A stretch of DNA of 64,000 nt from Pleomorphomonas sp. JP5 (GCF_023721815.1 NZ_JAMDLI010000007.1:361137-425136), one strand, 5' to 3'; positions 43,920 to 53,380 are shown, counted from the first letter of the stretch. Notes: generated by a model not told the origin, from the letters alone. Program-made: numbers and translations.

Positions 43920-44285
43920 ATGAAGACCTGTCTCGTGGTCGACGACTCGAGCGTCATCCGCAAGGTGGCCCGGCGCATTCTCGAAGACCTGTCCTTCACC
44001 ATTCTCGAGGCCGAGGATGGCCAGCAGGCCCTTGAGAAGTGTCAGGAAACGATGCCGGACGCCATCCTTCTCGATTGGAACATGCCCGTCATGGACGGCC
44101 TGGAGTTCCTCGCCCAGCTGCGCAAGCTGGACGGCGGCGACACGCCGAAGGTGGTGTTCTGCACCACGGAGAACGACGTCGGCCACATCGCCCGTGCGAT
44201 CCGCGCCGGCGCCAACGAATACATCATGAAGCCCTTTGATCGGGAAATTGTCGAAGCCAAGTTCCAGGAAGTCGGGCTTCTCTGA
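43920..44285 (+). CDS. cheY: Chemotaxis response regulator CheY
   Basis: 121 residues, a lone receiver domain. Acid pocket Asp8/Asp9, phospho-acceptor Asp52 (AILLDWNMPVMDG), Thr in VVFCTTEND and Lys in YIMKPFDREI are present. Phosphorylated by CheA, it would bind the flagellar switch or act as phosphate sink. The ATG at 43920 has GAGGAG 7-8 bases upstream. The next gene, cheB, starts 37 bp downstream. Confidence 0.95.
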   Translation: MKTCLVVDDSSVIRKVARRILEDLSFTILEAEDGQQALEKCQETMPDAILLDWNMPVMDGLEFLAQLRKLDGGDTPKVVFCTTENDVGHIARAIRAGANEYIMKPFDREIVEAKFQEVGLL

Positions 44286-44322
44286 CGGTTCACAGATCGA
44301 TGCGAAATTGGAGACCGATTCA

Positions 44323-45507
44323 ATGTCGGCCATCGCGCGCGCGCCTTCATCTTCCGGAACTGTGACCGACCCCATCCGAGTGATGGTCGTCGACGATTCT
44401 GTGGTCATTCGTGGCCTGGTCGGCCGCTGGCTCGACGAGGACCCCAATCTCGCCGTGGTAGCGAGCCACCGTAACGGCCGCCTCGCGGTGGACGACGTCC
44501 TGAGATCCAACCCCGACGTCGTGATCCTCGACATCGAAATGCCGGACATGGACGGGCTCACCGCCCTGCCCCTTCTCATCGAGAAGAAGAGGAACCTTGT
44601 CGTCGTCGTCGCCTCGACGCTCACGCGCCGCAATGCCGAAATCTCGCTGAAGGCCCTGTCGCTCGGCGCCGCCGACTACGTGCCCAAGCCCGAATCCAAC
44701 TCCGGCGTCACCACGTCGGCCGAGTTTCGCCGCGAGCTGATCGAGAAGGTGATCAACCTCGGCCAGCGCGCCAAGAAGCGCGGCCTGCCCGGCCAGGCGG
44801 CGGGCGGTCGGCCGATGGCCCGCTCGCTGACCGGTGCGCTCCAGACCGGCGCCTCCGCCGCGCCAAGCGCTCTGCGCGCCTCGCGCCCCGCCAGCTTCAC
44901 CGTCCGCGCCTACTCCTCGGTACGCCCGCGCATCCTCGCAATCGGCTCGTCCACGGGCGGCCCGCAGGCCCTCAACGCGCTGTTTGGCGAAATCGGTTCG
45001 TCCATCGGCATGGTGCCGGTGGTGATCACACAGCACATGCCGCCGACCTTCACCGCCATCCTGGCCGAGCACATAACCAAGGCGTCCGGCCGACCGGCCA
45101 GCGAAGGTCGCGACGGCGAAGTGATCCAGCCCGGCCATATCTACGTCGCCCCCGGCGGCAAGCACATGCTGCTGGCCAAGAACGGCAACGACGTCGTCAT
45201 CAGGCTGAGCGACGCGCCGCCGGTCAACTTCTGCAAGCCCGCCGTCGACCCGCTGTTCAAGTCGGTGGCGGAAATCTTCGGGACCGCGACGCTGGCCGTC
45301 GTTCTCACCGGCATGGGTTCGGACGGCGCCGAGGGCGTGCGCAAGATCGGCGAGATCGGCGGAAGCGCCATCGCCCAGGACGAAGAAACATCGGTGGTCT
45401 GGGGCATGCCCGGCGCCGCCGCCCATACCGGAATGTGTTCGGACGTTCTGCCGCTCAACGAAATCGGTCGGAAGGTGTCCAAGATCCTGCTCGGAGGCCG
45501 TCCATGA
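44323..45507 (+). CDS. cheB: Chemotaxis protein-glutamate methylesterase CheB
   Basis: 394 residues. N-terminal receiver with Asp24/Asp25 and acceptor Asp70 (VILDIEMPDMDG), a linker (~155-210, Ala/Ser-rich), and the methylesterase domain with catalytic Ser (AIGSSTGGPQAL), His (TQHMPPTFT) and Asp (TGMGSDGAEG). It removes methyl groups from receptors for adaptation, opposing CheR, encoded with a 4-bp overlap next. Start at 44323 (GGAG 8 bases upstream); the frame extends back into cheY but without support. Confidence 0.95.
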   Translation: MSAIARAPSSSGTVTDPIRVMVVDDSVVIRGLVGRWLDEDPNLAVVASHRNGRLAVDDVLRSNPDVVILDIEMPDMDGLTALPLLIEKKRNLVVVVASTLTRRNAEISLKALSLGAADYVPKPESNSGVTTSAEFRRELIEKVINLGQRAKKRGLPGQAAGGRPMARSLTGALQTGASAAPSALRASRPASFTVRAYSSVRPRILAIGSSTGGPQALNALFGEIGSSIGMVPVVITQHMPPTFTAILAEHITKASGRPASEGRDGEVIQPGHIYVAPGGKHMLLAKNGNDVVIRLSDAPPVNFCKPAVDPLFKSVAEIFGTATLAVVLTGMGSDGAEGVRKIGEIGGSAIAQDEETSVVWGMPGAAAHTGMCSDVLPLNEIGRKVSKILLGGRP

Positions 45508-46370
45508 GTCCGGCGGAATACGACTACCTGCGTCAGTTCCTGAAGAGCCGCTCCGGCCTCGTTCTGTCGAACGAGAAACAGTATCTCATCGAAAGCCGCC
45601 TTCTGCCGGTCGCCCGCAAGGCTGGCCTGCAGTCCATCGCCGCGCTGGTCGCCAAGCTGAAGGAACCGCGCGAGACGACGCTCGCCGAGGCCGTCGTCGA
45701 GGCGATGACCACCAACGAGAGCTTCTTCTACCGCGACAAGACCCCCTTCGAGCACTTCACCCAGATGATGATGCCGGAGCTCTTGAAGGCCCGCGCGTCG
45801 AGCAAGAAGATCCGTATCTGGTGCGCCGCCGCCTCCACCGGCCAGGAGCCCTACACGCTCGCCATGTGCCTCAAGGAGATGGAGAGCAAGCTTGCCGGTT
45901 GGCGCATCGAGATCCTCGGCACCGACATCTCCAACGAGGTGCTGGATCGCGCCAAGGCCGGCACCTACACCCAGTTCGAGGTGCAGCGCGGCCTGCCCAT
46001 CCAGCTGCTGCTGAAGTATTTCACCCAGCAAGGCGAAAGCTGGACCATCTCCCCGCAGTTGCGATCGATGGTGCAGTGGAAGAAGTTCAATCTTCTTGAG
46101 AGCTTCGCCAGCTTCGGCCAGTTCGACATCGTCTTCTGCCGCAACGTCCTGATCTATTTCGACCAGGCCACCAAGGTGGACATCCTCGGCCGTATCTCCA
46201 AGATCATGGCCCCCGATGGCTATCTGGTGCTGGGCGCCGCCGAGACGGTGGTCGGCCTCACCGACGCCTTCAAGCCTGCCCCCGACCGGCGCGGCCTCTA
46301 CGTTCCCGCCGCCGCCATCGCGCAGCCGGCACCGCGATTCTCGGCCCTGGCAGCTGCCGCCCGGGGCTGA
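45504..46370 (+). CDS. cheR: Chemotaxis protein methyltransferase CheR
   Basis: 288 residues. The N-terminal helical domain (FLKSRSGLVLSNEKQYLIES) and SAM-dependent methyltransferase domain (IRIWCAAASTGQEPYTLAMC; ILGTDISNEVLDRAKAG; FDIVFCRNVLIYFDQ) are complete. It methylates receptor glutamates with SAM. Last gene of the che operon; a strong terminator follows. Confidence 0.96.
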   Translation: MSPAEYDYLRQFLKSRSGLVLSNEKQYLIESRLLPVARKAGLQSIAALVAKLKEPRETTLAEAVVEAMTTNESFFYRDKTPFEHFTQMMMPELLKARASSKKIRIWCAAASTGQEPYTLAMCLKEMESKLAGWRIEILGTDISNEVLDRAKAGTYTQFEVQRGLPIQLLLKYFTQQGESWTISPQLRSMVQWKKFNLLESFASFGQFDIVFCRNVLIYFDQATKVDILGRISKIMAPDGYLVLGAAETVVGLTDAFKPAPDRRGLYVPAAAIAQPAPRFSALAAAARG

Positions 46371-46392
46371 TCTCCATCCTGAGCAAAGCGAG

Positions 46393-46424
46393 CGCCGTGG
46401 GGAAACCCACGGCGTTTTGTTTTT
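46393..46424 (+). terminator. Intrinsic terminator of the che operon
   Basis: Perfect 9-bp stem cgccgtggg (46393-46401) / cccacggcg (46406-46414), GAAA loop, then ttttgttttt. It may serve the convergent nitroreductase gene poorly, since its run of T is on the plus strand. Confidence 0.93.
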
Positions 46425-46430
46425 CTCGCC

Positions 46431-47000
46431 TCAGTCGCCAAAACGGCTGACGATGTCTTCCAGCGCCGGGCGCGGGCGATCGGTCGGCGTGATCGTCGGC
46501 GTGCCGATGTGGATGAGGCCGACGAGGGTCTCCTTCTCGGCCAGCCCGAGAGCGGCGCGCGCATCGGCGTCATAGGCCGGCCAGTCGGTCAGCCAGCAGG
46601 CGGCATAGCCCATGGCGTGGGCGGCGATCTCCAGGTTGAGGCAGACGGCGCCGGCCGAGTAGATCTGTTCGATGACCGGGATCTTGGGGTGCTCGGCGGC
46701 CCGGCCCACCACTGCCACGACCAATGGCGCCATGGAGAAGCGACGCCGCTCCTCCTCAAGGCGCGCCTCCGATATCTCCGGCCGGCGCTCCACGACGATC
46801 TCGCCGAGACGCCGACCTGCCTCGACCCGCGCCTCCCCCTCGAAGACGATGAAGCGCCAGGGGGCGAGCTTGCCGTGATCGGGCACCCGCGAGGCGATCG
46901 TCAACAGCGTCCGCAGTTCGTCGGCGCTCGGACCGGGCGCGGCGAGCATCTGGGCCGGGACGGAGCGGCGGGTGAGCAGCAGATCGAGCATGGCGTTCAT
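46431..47000 (-). CDS. Nitroreductase family protein (YdjA-like)
   Basis: 189 residues, FMN-dependent reductase fold. Motifs: LLLTRRSVPAQMLAAPGPSA, IASRVPDHGKLAPWRFIVFE (FMN phosphate/substrate loop) and GAVCLNLEIAAHAMGYAACW, ending GLIHIGTPTITPTDRPRP. The wording is closest to the minimal YdjA group, whose substrates are poorly known. The start at 47000 gives MNAMLDLLLTRRS; the longer frame to 47042 adds an unconserved leader. Convergent with cheR. Confidence 0.88.
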   Translation of the reverse strand: MNAMLDLLLTRRSVPAQMLAAPGPSADELRTLLTIASRVPDHGKLAPWRFIVFEGEARVEAGRRLGEIVVERRPEISEARLEEERRRFSMAPLVVAVVGRAAEHPKIPVIEQIYSAGAVCLNLEIAAHAMGYAACWLTDWPAYDADARAALGLAEKETLVGLIHIGTPTITPTDRPRPALEDIVSRFGD

Positions 47001-47373
47001 GAAGGGAGGACTCCGGAAAGAAATGGTTCTCCCAACCGGCATATCCTCGTTCGACCCCCTTGGAAATACCTAGAGCACCCGCCGATCAGGTTGAATCAAC
47101 CTGATCGAAAAGCGGCTGCTCCAGCAAATGAATCTGGAGCATTCGCTGGACGACCAACTGTTTCAACTCAGTCGGCGAATGATCTAGGGCACTCGCCGAC
47201 CCGATGAGACATCCAGCAGCCCGGCGCGTCTCCCCGGTCCCCACGCTCCGGCTGCCGCCCTTCGATCAGGCCGGCTCACTCGATCAGCGAGCGTCAGGAA
47301 GCCCCGGCCGTGGTAGCTCACAACACCGAACCCGGACTTGAAATCAACACGATGATCGGCCAAGACTGACGCC
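47001..47373. repeat. Gap with rhizobial-type palindromic repeats
   Basis: 373 bases without a gene. It holds a mosaic repeat: ctagagcacccgccgatcag with the palindrome gatcaggttg-aat-caacctgatc (47084-47106), then gctccag (47118-47124) / ctggagc (47134-47140), and a closing atctagggcactcgccgac at about 47181-47199. Elements starting with tagagca and built from such palindromes recur in Hyphomicrobiales intergenic DNA. Confidence 0.7.
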
Positions 47374-48465
47374 ATGAAAAGCTTGGCTGCAGCGAGACTG
47401 CGACGCATGGCATGGTGGTACGTTGCCCGCGACGGCTGGATTGCCGCGACCGTTGCTCTTGCGACCGTGTTTGCGACGCCAGCCTTGGCCCAGGACACGC
47501 CTCTGGCGGGCGATGCGCCGATGCCCGGCTTCATGCAACCGGGGGCGGGACCCTTGCAACTCCTGCCGCCACCCGGCGATGGAACGTCGGCGCCACTTCC
47601 CGAAGCGGCCACGCCCTATGCGCCGAGCACAGAGCCCGCCGTCGAGACCAAACCGCTCGCCACCGTCGCTCCCCGCGAAACGGGAACGCTGTCGATGACT
47701 GCGCGCCTCACGCCCGACGGCCCACCGCTCGGCGCCGGGGTCGTCTGGCGCGTGTTCGCCGAGGCGCAAGGGCCGAGCGGCATCCGCGAACTGGTGGCCG
47801 AACGACGCGGCGGCTCGGCCGACTTCGTCCTGAAACCCGGCGGCTATTTCATCTATTGCGGCTTTGGGTACGCCGGCACCACGGAACATGTCGTCGTCGG
47901 CACCGGCCTGAAGGCGGAATCGGTGATCCTCAACGCCGGAGGCGTGCGCCTCGCCGCTGTAACCGGCAAGGACCGTCCGCCGCTCGACGGCAGCGACCTC
48001 AGCTTCGATATCTTCTCCCAGGAGTTGGACTCGCACGGCGAGCCGAAGGCTGTCGCGCTCGACGTCGCCCCGGGCCAGATCGTGCGCCTGCCGGCCCAGG
48101 TCTATAACGTCGTCGCCAACTACGGCGATGCCAACGCCCGCACCACCGCCGACATCGACGTCAAGGCCGGCAAGCTCTCCGACATCACGCTGACCGAGAA
48201 GGCCGCAAAGATCACCCTGAAGCTGGTGAGCGCCGAGGGCGGAGAAGCCATTGCCGACACCCGCTGGTCGATCCTGACCCAGGCCGGCGACCTCGTCACC
48301 ACTGGCGTCGGCGCCTTCCCCTCCTTCGTTCTGGCGGAAGGCGACTATACCGTCATCGCCAACCACGAGGATGGCCAGTTCCAGCGTCTGGTCACGGTCG
48401 TTTCGGGCGAGAACGCCGACGTCGAGGTTCTGGCAACGGACGCGCAGCGGATCCTCACCAACTAA
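47374..48465 (+). CDS. Secreted beta-rich protein, unknown
   Basis: 363 residues. A long N-region (MKSLAAARLRRMAWWYVARD) precedes a hydrophobic signal core and cleavage at ATPALAQD (~40). A Pro-rich linker (~45-105) is followed by two or three repeats of carboxypeptidase-regulatory/Fn3-like beta domains: GTLSMTARLTPDGPPLGAGV, ADFVLKPGGYFIYCGFGYAG, LSDITLTEKAAKITLKLVSA and FPSFVLAEGDYTVIANHEDG. The repeated motif is a strand, then GGY/GDY-x-V/I. No named family is assigned. Probably periplasmic or surface-exposed. Confidence 0.72.
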   Translation: MKSLAAARLRRMAWWYVARDGWIAATVALATVFATPALAQDTPLAGDAPMPGFMQPGAGPLQLLPPPGDGTSAPLPEAATPYAPSTEPAVETKPLATVAPRETGTLSMTARLTPDGPPLGAGVVWRVFAEAQGPSGIRELVAERRGGSADFVLKPGGYFIYCGFGYAGTTEHVVVGTGLKAESVILNAGGVRLAAVTGKDRPPLDGSDLSFDIFSQELDSHGEPKAVALDVAPGQIVRLPAQVYNVVANYGDANARTTADIDVKAGKLSDITLTEKAAKITLKLVSAEGGEAIADTRWSILTQAGDLVTTGVGAFPSFVLAEGDYTVIANHEDGQFQRLVTVVSGENADVEVLATDAQRILTN

Positions 48466-48628
48466 CCTTCTCGCTCTCCATGGGAGTCATCGGAGTCCAT
48501 GCGGGTTCAGAGCGACTCAGCGTGACTCATCGACGCTCATGGCCCGCCATGGGCGCGCCAGACGAACGGCGAGCGAGGGCATTGCGCGCAGGCTGCCCGT
48601 CTCAGGCCTTACCCTGCCCTGCTGGCGA

Positions 48629-49468
48629 TCACTCCTCGATATAGCGGGCGAAGGCGTCCTTGAAGTCCGGATGCCAGCGCGACAGCGCCGGGCGGTTGTA
48701 GATGACGTCGCCGCTCGCCCAGGCCATGCGCTTCTCGTCGAGGCGACGCGGCGTCTCATTGTCGGGGCAGAGGATGTAGAAGTCGCCCTTTTCCAGCGAA
48801 GCCAGCATGAAGTCGATCACCTCCACCGCGTGCCAGGCGCCGGCCGGCTTCTCGGCCGAGGGGTCGGACGCCGTCAGGCCGGTAAACGTCCAGCCGGGGA
48901 TGAGAAGGTGGGCGGTGAGCCGGCTGTTGCAGGACCGCAGTTCGTGAGCCAGTTGCTCGGTCACCACCTTCACGGCCGCCTTCGAGGTGTTGTAGGCGGC
49001 GTTGCCCGGCGGCGTGGTGATGCCCTGCTTCGAGCCGGTGTTGATGACATACCCCTGCCTGCCGGCTTCGATCATGCGTGGCACGAAGGCCTGCACGCCG
49101 TTGACGACGCCCCAGAAGTTGACGTCCATCAGTTTCCGCCAGTTGTCGGGATTCTCAAGGACGCCGCCGCCTTCGCCGATGGCGGCGTTGTTCATCAGGA
49201 GATCGACGTCGCCGAAGCGCTCGAAGGCCGCCACCGCCAGCGCCTCGACCGCCGCGCGATCGCCGACATCGGTCGGCACGGCGATCGCCTCCGGACTGCC
49301 GGCCGCCTTGGCCGCCGAGGCTGTCGCGGCCAGTTCGCCCCCAACGACATCGGCCAGCACCAGCTTCATGCCCTTCTGGGCGAGGCGGAGCGCCGCCGCC
49401 CGGCCGATGCCACGCGCCGCGCCGGTGATCACTGCTACATTGCCTGCTTTGATGATCTCATCGGCCAT
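48629..49468 (-). CDS. SDR-family oxidoreductase
   Basis: 279 residues, Rossmann-fold short-chain dehydrogenase. NAD(P) loop AVITGAARGIGRAAALRLAQ, NNAAIG motif (LLMNNAAIGEGGGV), catalytic Ser/Tyr/Lys with AYNTSKAAVKV (Tyr-x3-Lys), and PGWTFTGLTASDPSAE after it. The substrate is unknown. It occupies the position after ruvA where ruvB is usual in relatives; it starts 49 bp from the ruvA stop on the same strand and may be cotranscribed. Confidence 0.9.
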   Translation of the reverse strand: MADEIIKAGNVAVITGAARGIGRAAALRLAQKGMKLVLADVVGGELAATASAAKAAGSPEAIAVPTDVGDRAAVEALAVAAFERFGDVDLLMNNAAIGEGGGVLENPDNWRKLMDVNFWGVVNGVQAFVPRMIEAGRQGYVINTGSKQGITTPPGNAAYNTSKAAVKVVTEQLAHELRSCNSRLTAHLLIPGWTFTGLTASDPSAEKPAGAWHAVEVIDFMLASLEKGDFYILCPDNETPRRLDEKRMAWASGDVIYNRPALSRWHPDFKDAFARYIEE

Positions 49469-49517
49469 GTTGGCCTCCTGGTTGTCTCTGATTGGGTCGC
49501 GGCGGTTGCCGCATGGG

Positions 49518-50135
49518 TCAGCGCGCCAGTTCCTTGAGGCCCTGCCGGATCAGTTGGGTGGTGGTCGCCTCGCTGCCGATCGACTTGGCCGCGGCCTGCA
49601 CGGCGGCGGCGGCCTGCAACTGGGCATAGCCGAGATTGACCAGCGCCGACACAGCCTCGGCCACCGGCCCGGACACCCGCGCCTCGGCAACGTCGGCGGC
49701 GACGCGGATCACCGACGGGTCGGCGTCGGCAAAGGCCGGCGCCTTGTCCTTGAGTTCGGTGGCGATGCGCTCGGCCACGCGCTTGCCGACCCCCGGCGCC
49801 CGTGAGATGGCCGTGAGGTCGCGCATGGCGATGGCCGTGGCGAGCTGGCCGGGATCGAGCACCGACAGCACGGCGAGCGCCACCTTGGCGCCGACGCCCT
49901 GCACCGTCATCAACAGGCGAAACCACTCGCGCTCGATATCGTTGGAAAAACCGTAGAGGCGGATCATGTCCTCGCGGACCATGGTCTCGATGGCCAGCGT
50001 CGCCGCCTCGCCCGCCTTGGGCAGGCGCTGCAAGGTCCGCGACGAGCAGTAGACCTGGTAGCCGACGCCGTGGACGTCGAGGATCATCCAATCGTCGCCG
50101 AAGCTGTCCACCACGCCCTTGAGCTTGCCGATCAT
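49518..50135 (-). CDS. ruvA: Holliday junction DNA helicase subunit RuvA
   Basis: 205 residues. RuvA binds the four-way junction and loads the RuvB motor. N-terminal OB fold ([20 protein letters not shown]), helix-hairpin-helix pairs ([40 protein letters not shown]) and a C-terminal RuvB-binding domain after an acidic/Ala linker are all visible. Start at 50135 with GGAGGG 5 bases upstream; ruvC ends 20 bp before it. No ruvB follows. Confidence 0.96.
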   Translation of the reverse strand: MIGKLKGVVDSFGDDWMILDVHGVGYQVYCSSRTLQRLPKAGEAATLAIETMVREDMIRLYGFSNDIEREWFRLLMTVQGVGAKVALAVLSVLDPGQLATAIAMRDLTAISRAPGVGKRVAERIATELKDKAPAFADADPSVIRVAADVAEARVSGPVAEAVSALVNLGYAQLQAAAAVQAAAKSIGSEATTTQLIRQGLKELAR

Positions 50136-50155
50136 GCTGCCCTGCCCTCCACTTG

Positions 50156-50671
50156 TCACCCGGCCGCCAGCTTGGCGAGCCGCCCCACCACCGAACCGCG
50201 ATGATGGGCATGCGTCAACGCGATGGCCAGCGCGTCGGCGGCGTCGTCGCTATCGAAGGTCGCCTTCGGCATCAAGACCTTGACCATCACGCGGATCTGC
50301 CCCTTCTCGGCATGGCCGGCGCCGACGATCGCCTTCTTCACAGCGTTGGGCGCGTACTCGCCGACCGGAAGGCCGCGCCGTGCCGGCACCAGCAGCGCCA
50401 CGCCGCGCGCCTGGCCGAGCTTCAGCGTCGCGCCGGCGTCCTTGTTGACGAAGGTGATCTCGATCGCCGCCTCGTCCGGCTGGTACTGGTGCAGGACCGC
50501 GTCGAGCCCGTCGTGGATCTGGACGAGCCTCGAAGCGAGATCCAGGTCGCCGTCCGAAGTCACCCCGCCCGAGGCGACGAAGCGCACCGAGTTTCCGAGG
50601 CTGTCGATGACGCCCCAGCCGGTGCGCCTGAGCCCGGGATCGATGCCGATGATTCGCGTGACAGTGGTCAT
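50156..50671 (-). CDS. ruvC: Holliday junction resolvase RuvC
   Basis: 171 residues, RNase-H-like nuclease that cleaves Holliday junctions symmetrically. Catalytic acids: Asp in [16 protein letters not shown], Glu in [14 protein letters not shown], and Asp/Asp in [18 protein letters not shown] near the C-terminus. It heads the remaining ruvC-ruvA pair. In relatives yebC lies just upstream; here 5-6 kb of accessory genes separate them. Confidence 0.97.
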   Translation of the reverse strand: MTTVTRIIGIDPGLRRTGWGVIDSLGNSVRFVASGGVTSDGDLDLASRLVQIHDGLDAVLHQYQPDEAAIEITFVNKDAGATLKLGQARGVALLVPARRGLPVGEYAPNAVKKAIVGAGHAEKGQIRVMVKVLMPKATFDSDDAADALAIALTHAHHRGSVVGRLAKLAAG

Positions 50672-50811
50672 GCGCGCACGCTATCCATGCGTTCATGGTT
50701 TGTACAGATGGCGACCAAACGACGTCCACCGGTTCCCGATGGCGAAGGACGAACGCTGCCTCGGGCCGGGGCGACAAGGCCGCCCCGGCCCGAGGCCCGG
50801 ACGCTCCCCTC

Positions 50812-52188
50812 TTAAGCGGCGGTGGCGCGGGCCCTTTCGATGGCGATCTCTGCCAGACGCGCGGCGAACTCGATCAACTGATACTCGGCCTTGACCGGCT
50901 CCCGCACCGACCTCGAGTACATGGCGAAGGTGCCGAGGACATCGCCCTTGCGCGAGATGATCGGCGTGGACCAGCAGGAACGGAAGCCGTGCGCGCTGGC
51001 CACCGACCGGTACTCGTTCCACAGGGGATCGCTCAGGATGTCGGACACGACCACCATCTCGCGTCGATGGGCGGCGGCGCCGCAGGACGCGTTGTAGGGC
51101 CCCACGCGGATTCCCTTTGCCGACCCCAGGAACGGCTCGGACACGCTGGGCGCCGCTCCGCGACGCAGGGTGACGCCGTCGGCGTCGAGCAGCAGCAAGG
51201 AGCAGAACAATCCGGTGCTCTGGGATTCCGCCAGGAGCACCACCTGATCGAGCACGTCTTCCAAGGGGGCGTCGGCAACGATCTGCTCGAGGATCCTGAT
51301 CTGCCCGGCTTGCAACACCGAGGCCAGCTTCCGGGCGGTGATGTCACGGGCGATGCCAACCAGACCGATCACCTCGTTCCGGTCGTCGCGAAGCGGAACC
51401 TTGGTGGAGGAAATCCACTTCTTGGCGCCGGCCGCGTCGGTGACGAGCTCTTCCCGATCGACCATCGGAATGCCGCTCCGCATGATCTCGGCTTCGATCG
51501 CCCGGAACTCCTGGGCGATCTCCGGCGCATGAAGCTGCACGTCGCTCGTGCCGATCATGTCGCTGGTGTGAGCGTAACGCGTATCGATTGCGAGAGCCCG
51601 GTTCACCACGACGAAACGCCCCTCGACATCCTTGACCCACAAGTAGTCGGGAACCAGATCGATCAACAGCTGCAACGAGATGCGCTCGGACGCCAGGGCG
51701 CGCGCGGTCGTGACCTCCGTCACGTCCTCATGCGTCGAGACCCAGCCGCCGCCCGGCATGCCTTGGTTCGAGATATAGATGAGCCGGCCGTCGGGAAGCT
51801 CGGTGAGCCTCGACGTCGGGGGACCTGAGGCGTTGATCTCCTCTCCCAGACGCAGATACTCCTCCGCCGACACGGGCGACGTTCCAACGGCGCACCGGGC
51901 TTCAATGATGGCCTGAAGAGGCGTTCCCGGCCGCACCTGCTCGGCCGTCAGGCGATAGAGCTGGGCATAGCGGTCGTTGCAGAAGACCAGCTTGCGGGCG
52001 CCGTCGAACAGGCAAACACCCTGCGAAATGTTGCCGAACGCCGTTCGGTAGTTTGCAATCTCCGCCTTGAGCGAGGCGATTTCCGCCTCGTGTTCGCGCG
52101 CTTCGAGCTTTTTGTCGGGAGGCGCAGGCTGGGCGTGGGTTGCGGAGACAGACTGCGCCTCCGGATGAGTGGTACGGCTTGATCCCAT
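50812..52188 (-). CDS. PAS-PAS-GAF sensor protein without output domain
   Basis: 458 residues, soluble. A helical leader (EAEIASLKAEIANYRTAFGN), a PAS_7-type domain (~48-150: GVCLFDGARKLVFCNDRYAQ), a second PAS (~165-290: LVPDYLWVKDVEGRFVVVNR; VGIARDITARK), and a GAF domain (~300-450: LFCSLLLLDADGVTLRRGAA; YNASCGAAAHRREMVVVSDI; GFRSCWSTPII). No kinase, GGDEF, EAL or HTH follows; the protein ends right after GAF. Start at 52188 with GGGGAG 7 bases upstream. How it signals is unknown; it may bind another protein. Confidence 0.85.
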   Translation of the reverse strand: MGSSRTTHPEAQSVSATHAQPAPPDKKLEAREHEAEIASLKAEIANYRTAFGNISQGVCLFDGARKLVFCNDRYAQLYRLTAEQVRPGTPLQAIIEARCAVGTSPVSAEEYLRLGEEINASGPPTSRLTELPDGRLIYISNQGMPGGGWVSTHEDVTEVTTARALASERISLQLLIDLVPDYLWVKDVEGRFVVVNRALAIDTRYAHTSDMIGTSDVQLHAPEIAQEFRAIEAEIMRSGIPMVDREELVTDAAGAKKWISSTKVPLRDDRNEVIGLVGIARDITARKLASVLQAGQIRILEQIVADAPLEDVLDQVVLLAESQSTGLFCSLLLLDADGVTLRRGAAPSVSEPFLGSAKGIRVGPYNASCGAAAHRREMVVVSDILSDPLWNEYRSVASAHGFRSCWSTPIISRKGDVLGTFAMYSRSVREPVKAEYQLIEFAARLAEIAIERARATAA

Positions 52189-52723
52189 GATACGCTCCCC
52201 AAAAAATAGGCGTTTCTCTAGAGAAACTCTGGCTCGGGTACGGCGAAGCAAAGTGGAAGCTTGCAGGCTAACCTGGAACAATTATCAAAAATTGCATAGT
52301 GCACAAAAAAATGTATTCAATGCCAAGCTTCAACTGCTAGGTACCGCCGGACTGACGGCGGGCAAGGACGGCGTGACCGTCCATTGCGCCGCTGCAACAG
52401 ATGGCAACCCAAGGTAACGGGCAGCGCTTTTCCCGGTTGCACCGGGCGCCGGCCATGCTACTGAGCCGGTCCGTTGGAAGCACATGAAGAGGCATCGCCT
52501 TGCCGTTGTAATGCCGGTCTCATCCCGCAGCACCCGCATTTTCGGAAACTCCGGTTTCCGGACGACGTTTCATGTCCATCGGGTGGCGGATCGAGACCGG
52601 CCTGGCCTTGTCGCCGTCGGCACCCCGCCGCATCCGAACTGATCCGCGCACCCGCCAAGCCGCGCCCGCTCCGTCGGGCCTCGTCCGCCATGCCGCTGGA
52701 CTTCCTTTCAGGAAGACCCTGGC
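52189..52723. other. Gap between PAS-GAF and DUF1062 genes
   Basis: 535 bases. 52270-52330 is AT-rich and likely contains the divergent promoter of the PAS-GAF gene; the rest (52340-52723) is GC-rich with no accepted gene. Frames there have no ribosome site and no recognisable product. Confidence 0.5.
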
Positions 52724-53380
52724 ATGTCCGACTGTCTCCGCATCCGCTGGACCATCGTTCCGCGCGACTGTCCCCGTCCCGTTCTCCCCTGCCCGACCTG
52801 CGGCGGCGACCGTCCCTATCACCCGAGCGGCAAGATCCGCCTCAACGCCAACGGCAAGCGGCTCGATGCCTGGCTGATCTACAAGTGCGACGACTGCGAC
52901 CGCACCTGGAACCGGCCGATCTTCGAACGCCGGCTTGCCGCCGACATCCCTCCGGCCGAGCTCGCCGCCCTGAGATCGGCAGACCCGGCCTTCGCCCGCC
53001 GCCTGGCCTTCGATCTTGCTCCCCTTCGCCGCAAGACCTCCGTGATCTTGCAAGCCGACGGGGTGGACGTGGAAAAGGCGGTCCTCGCCGGCAATGCCGG
53101 CGCGACGACTGTGGAGATCCTCCTTGCGGTGCCGCACCCGACCGGCCTGCGCCTCGATCGCCTCCTGTCCATCGAGCTCGGCTGCGCGCGCGGCCGGATC
53201 GCCAAACTGGCCGACGACGGGCGCCTGATTGCCGGAGCCGGCGATACCGCGTTGAGACGGCCGCCTCGCAACGACCAGACCGTTCGCCTCCGTCTCGCAG
53301 GCGTCGGTGACGGGCGAGCGATCATCGACGCCGCCAGCGGCCGACCGCGTGGTCGACGGATCACGAGTGTCGATAGATAA
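52724..53380 (+). CDS. DUF1062 zinc-ribbon protein
   Basis: 218 residues. An N-terminal zinc ribbon with CPTCGGDRPY and later YKCDDCDRTWNRP (Cys pairs spaced ~35) follows IRWTIVPRDCPRPVLP. The remainder has a small domain HPTGLRLDRLLSIELGCARG resembling an S4-like RNA-binding motif (GLRLDRLL...GRIAKLADDGRL). DUF1062 has no assigned function; the S4-like segment suggests RNA binding, by inference. Followed by the DUF2975/HTH pair after an inverted repeat. Confidence 0.82.
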   Translation: MSDCLRIRWTIVPRDCPRPVLPCPTCGGDRPYHPSGKIRLNANGKRLDAWLIYKCDDCDRTWNRPIFERRLAADIPPAELAALRSADPAFARRLAFDLAPLRRKTSVILQADGVDVEKAVLAGNAGATTVEILLAVPHPTGLRLDRLLSIELGCARGRIAKLADDGRLIAGAGDTALRRPPRNDQTVRLRLAGVGDGRAIIDAASGRPRGRRITSVDR

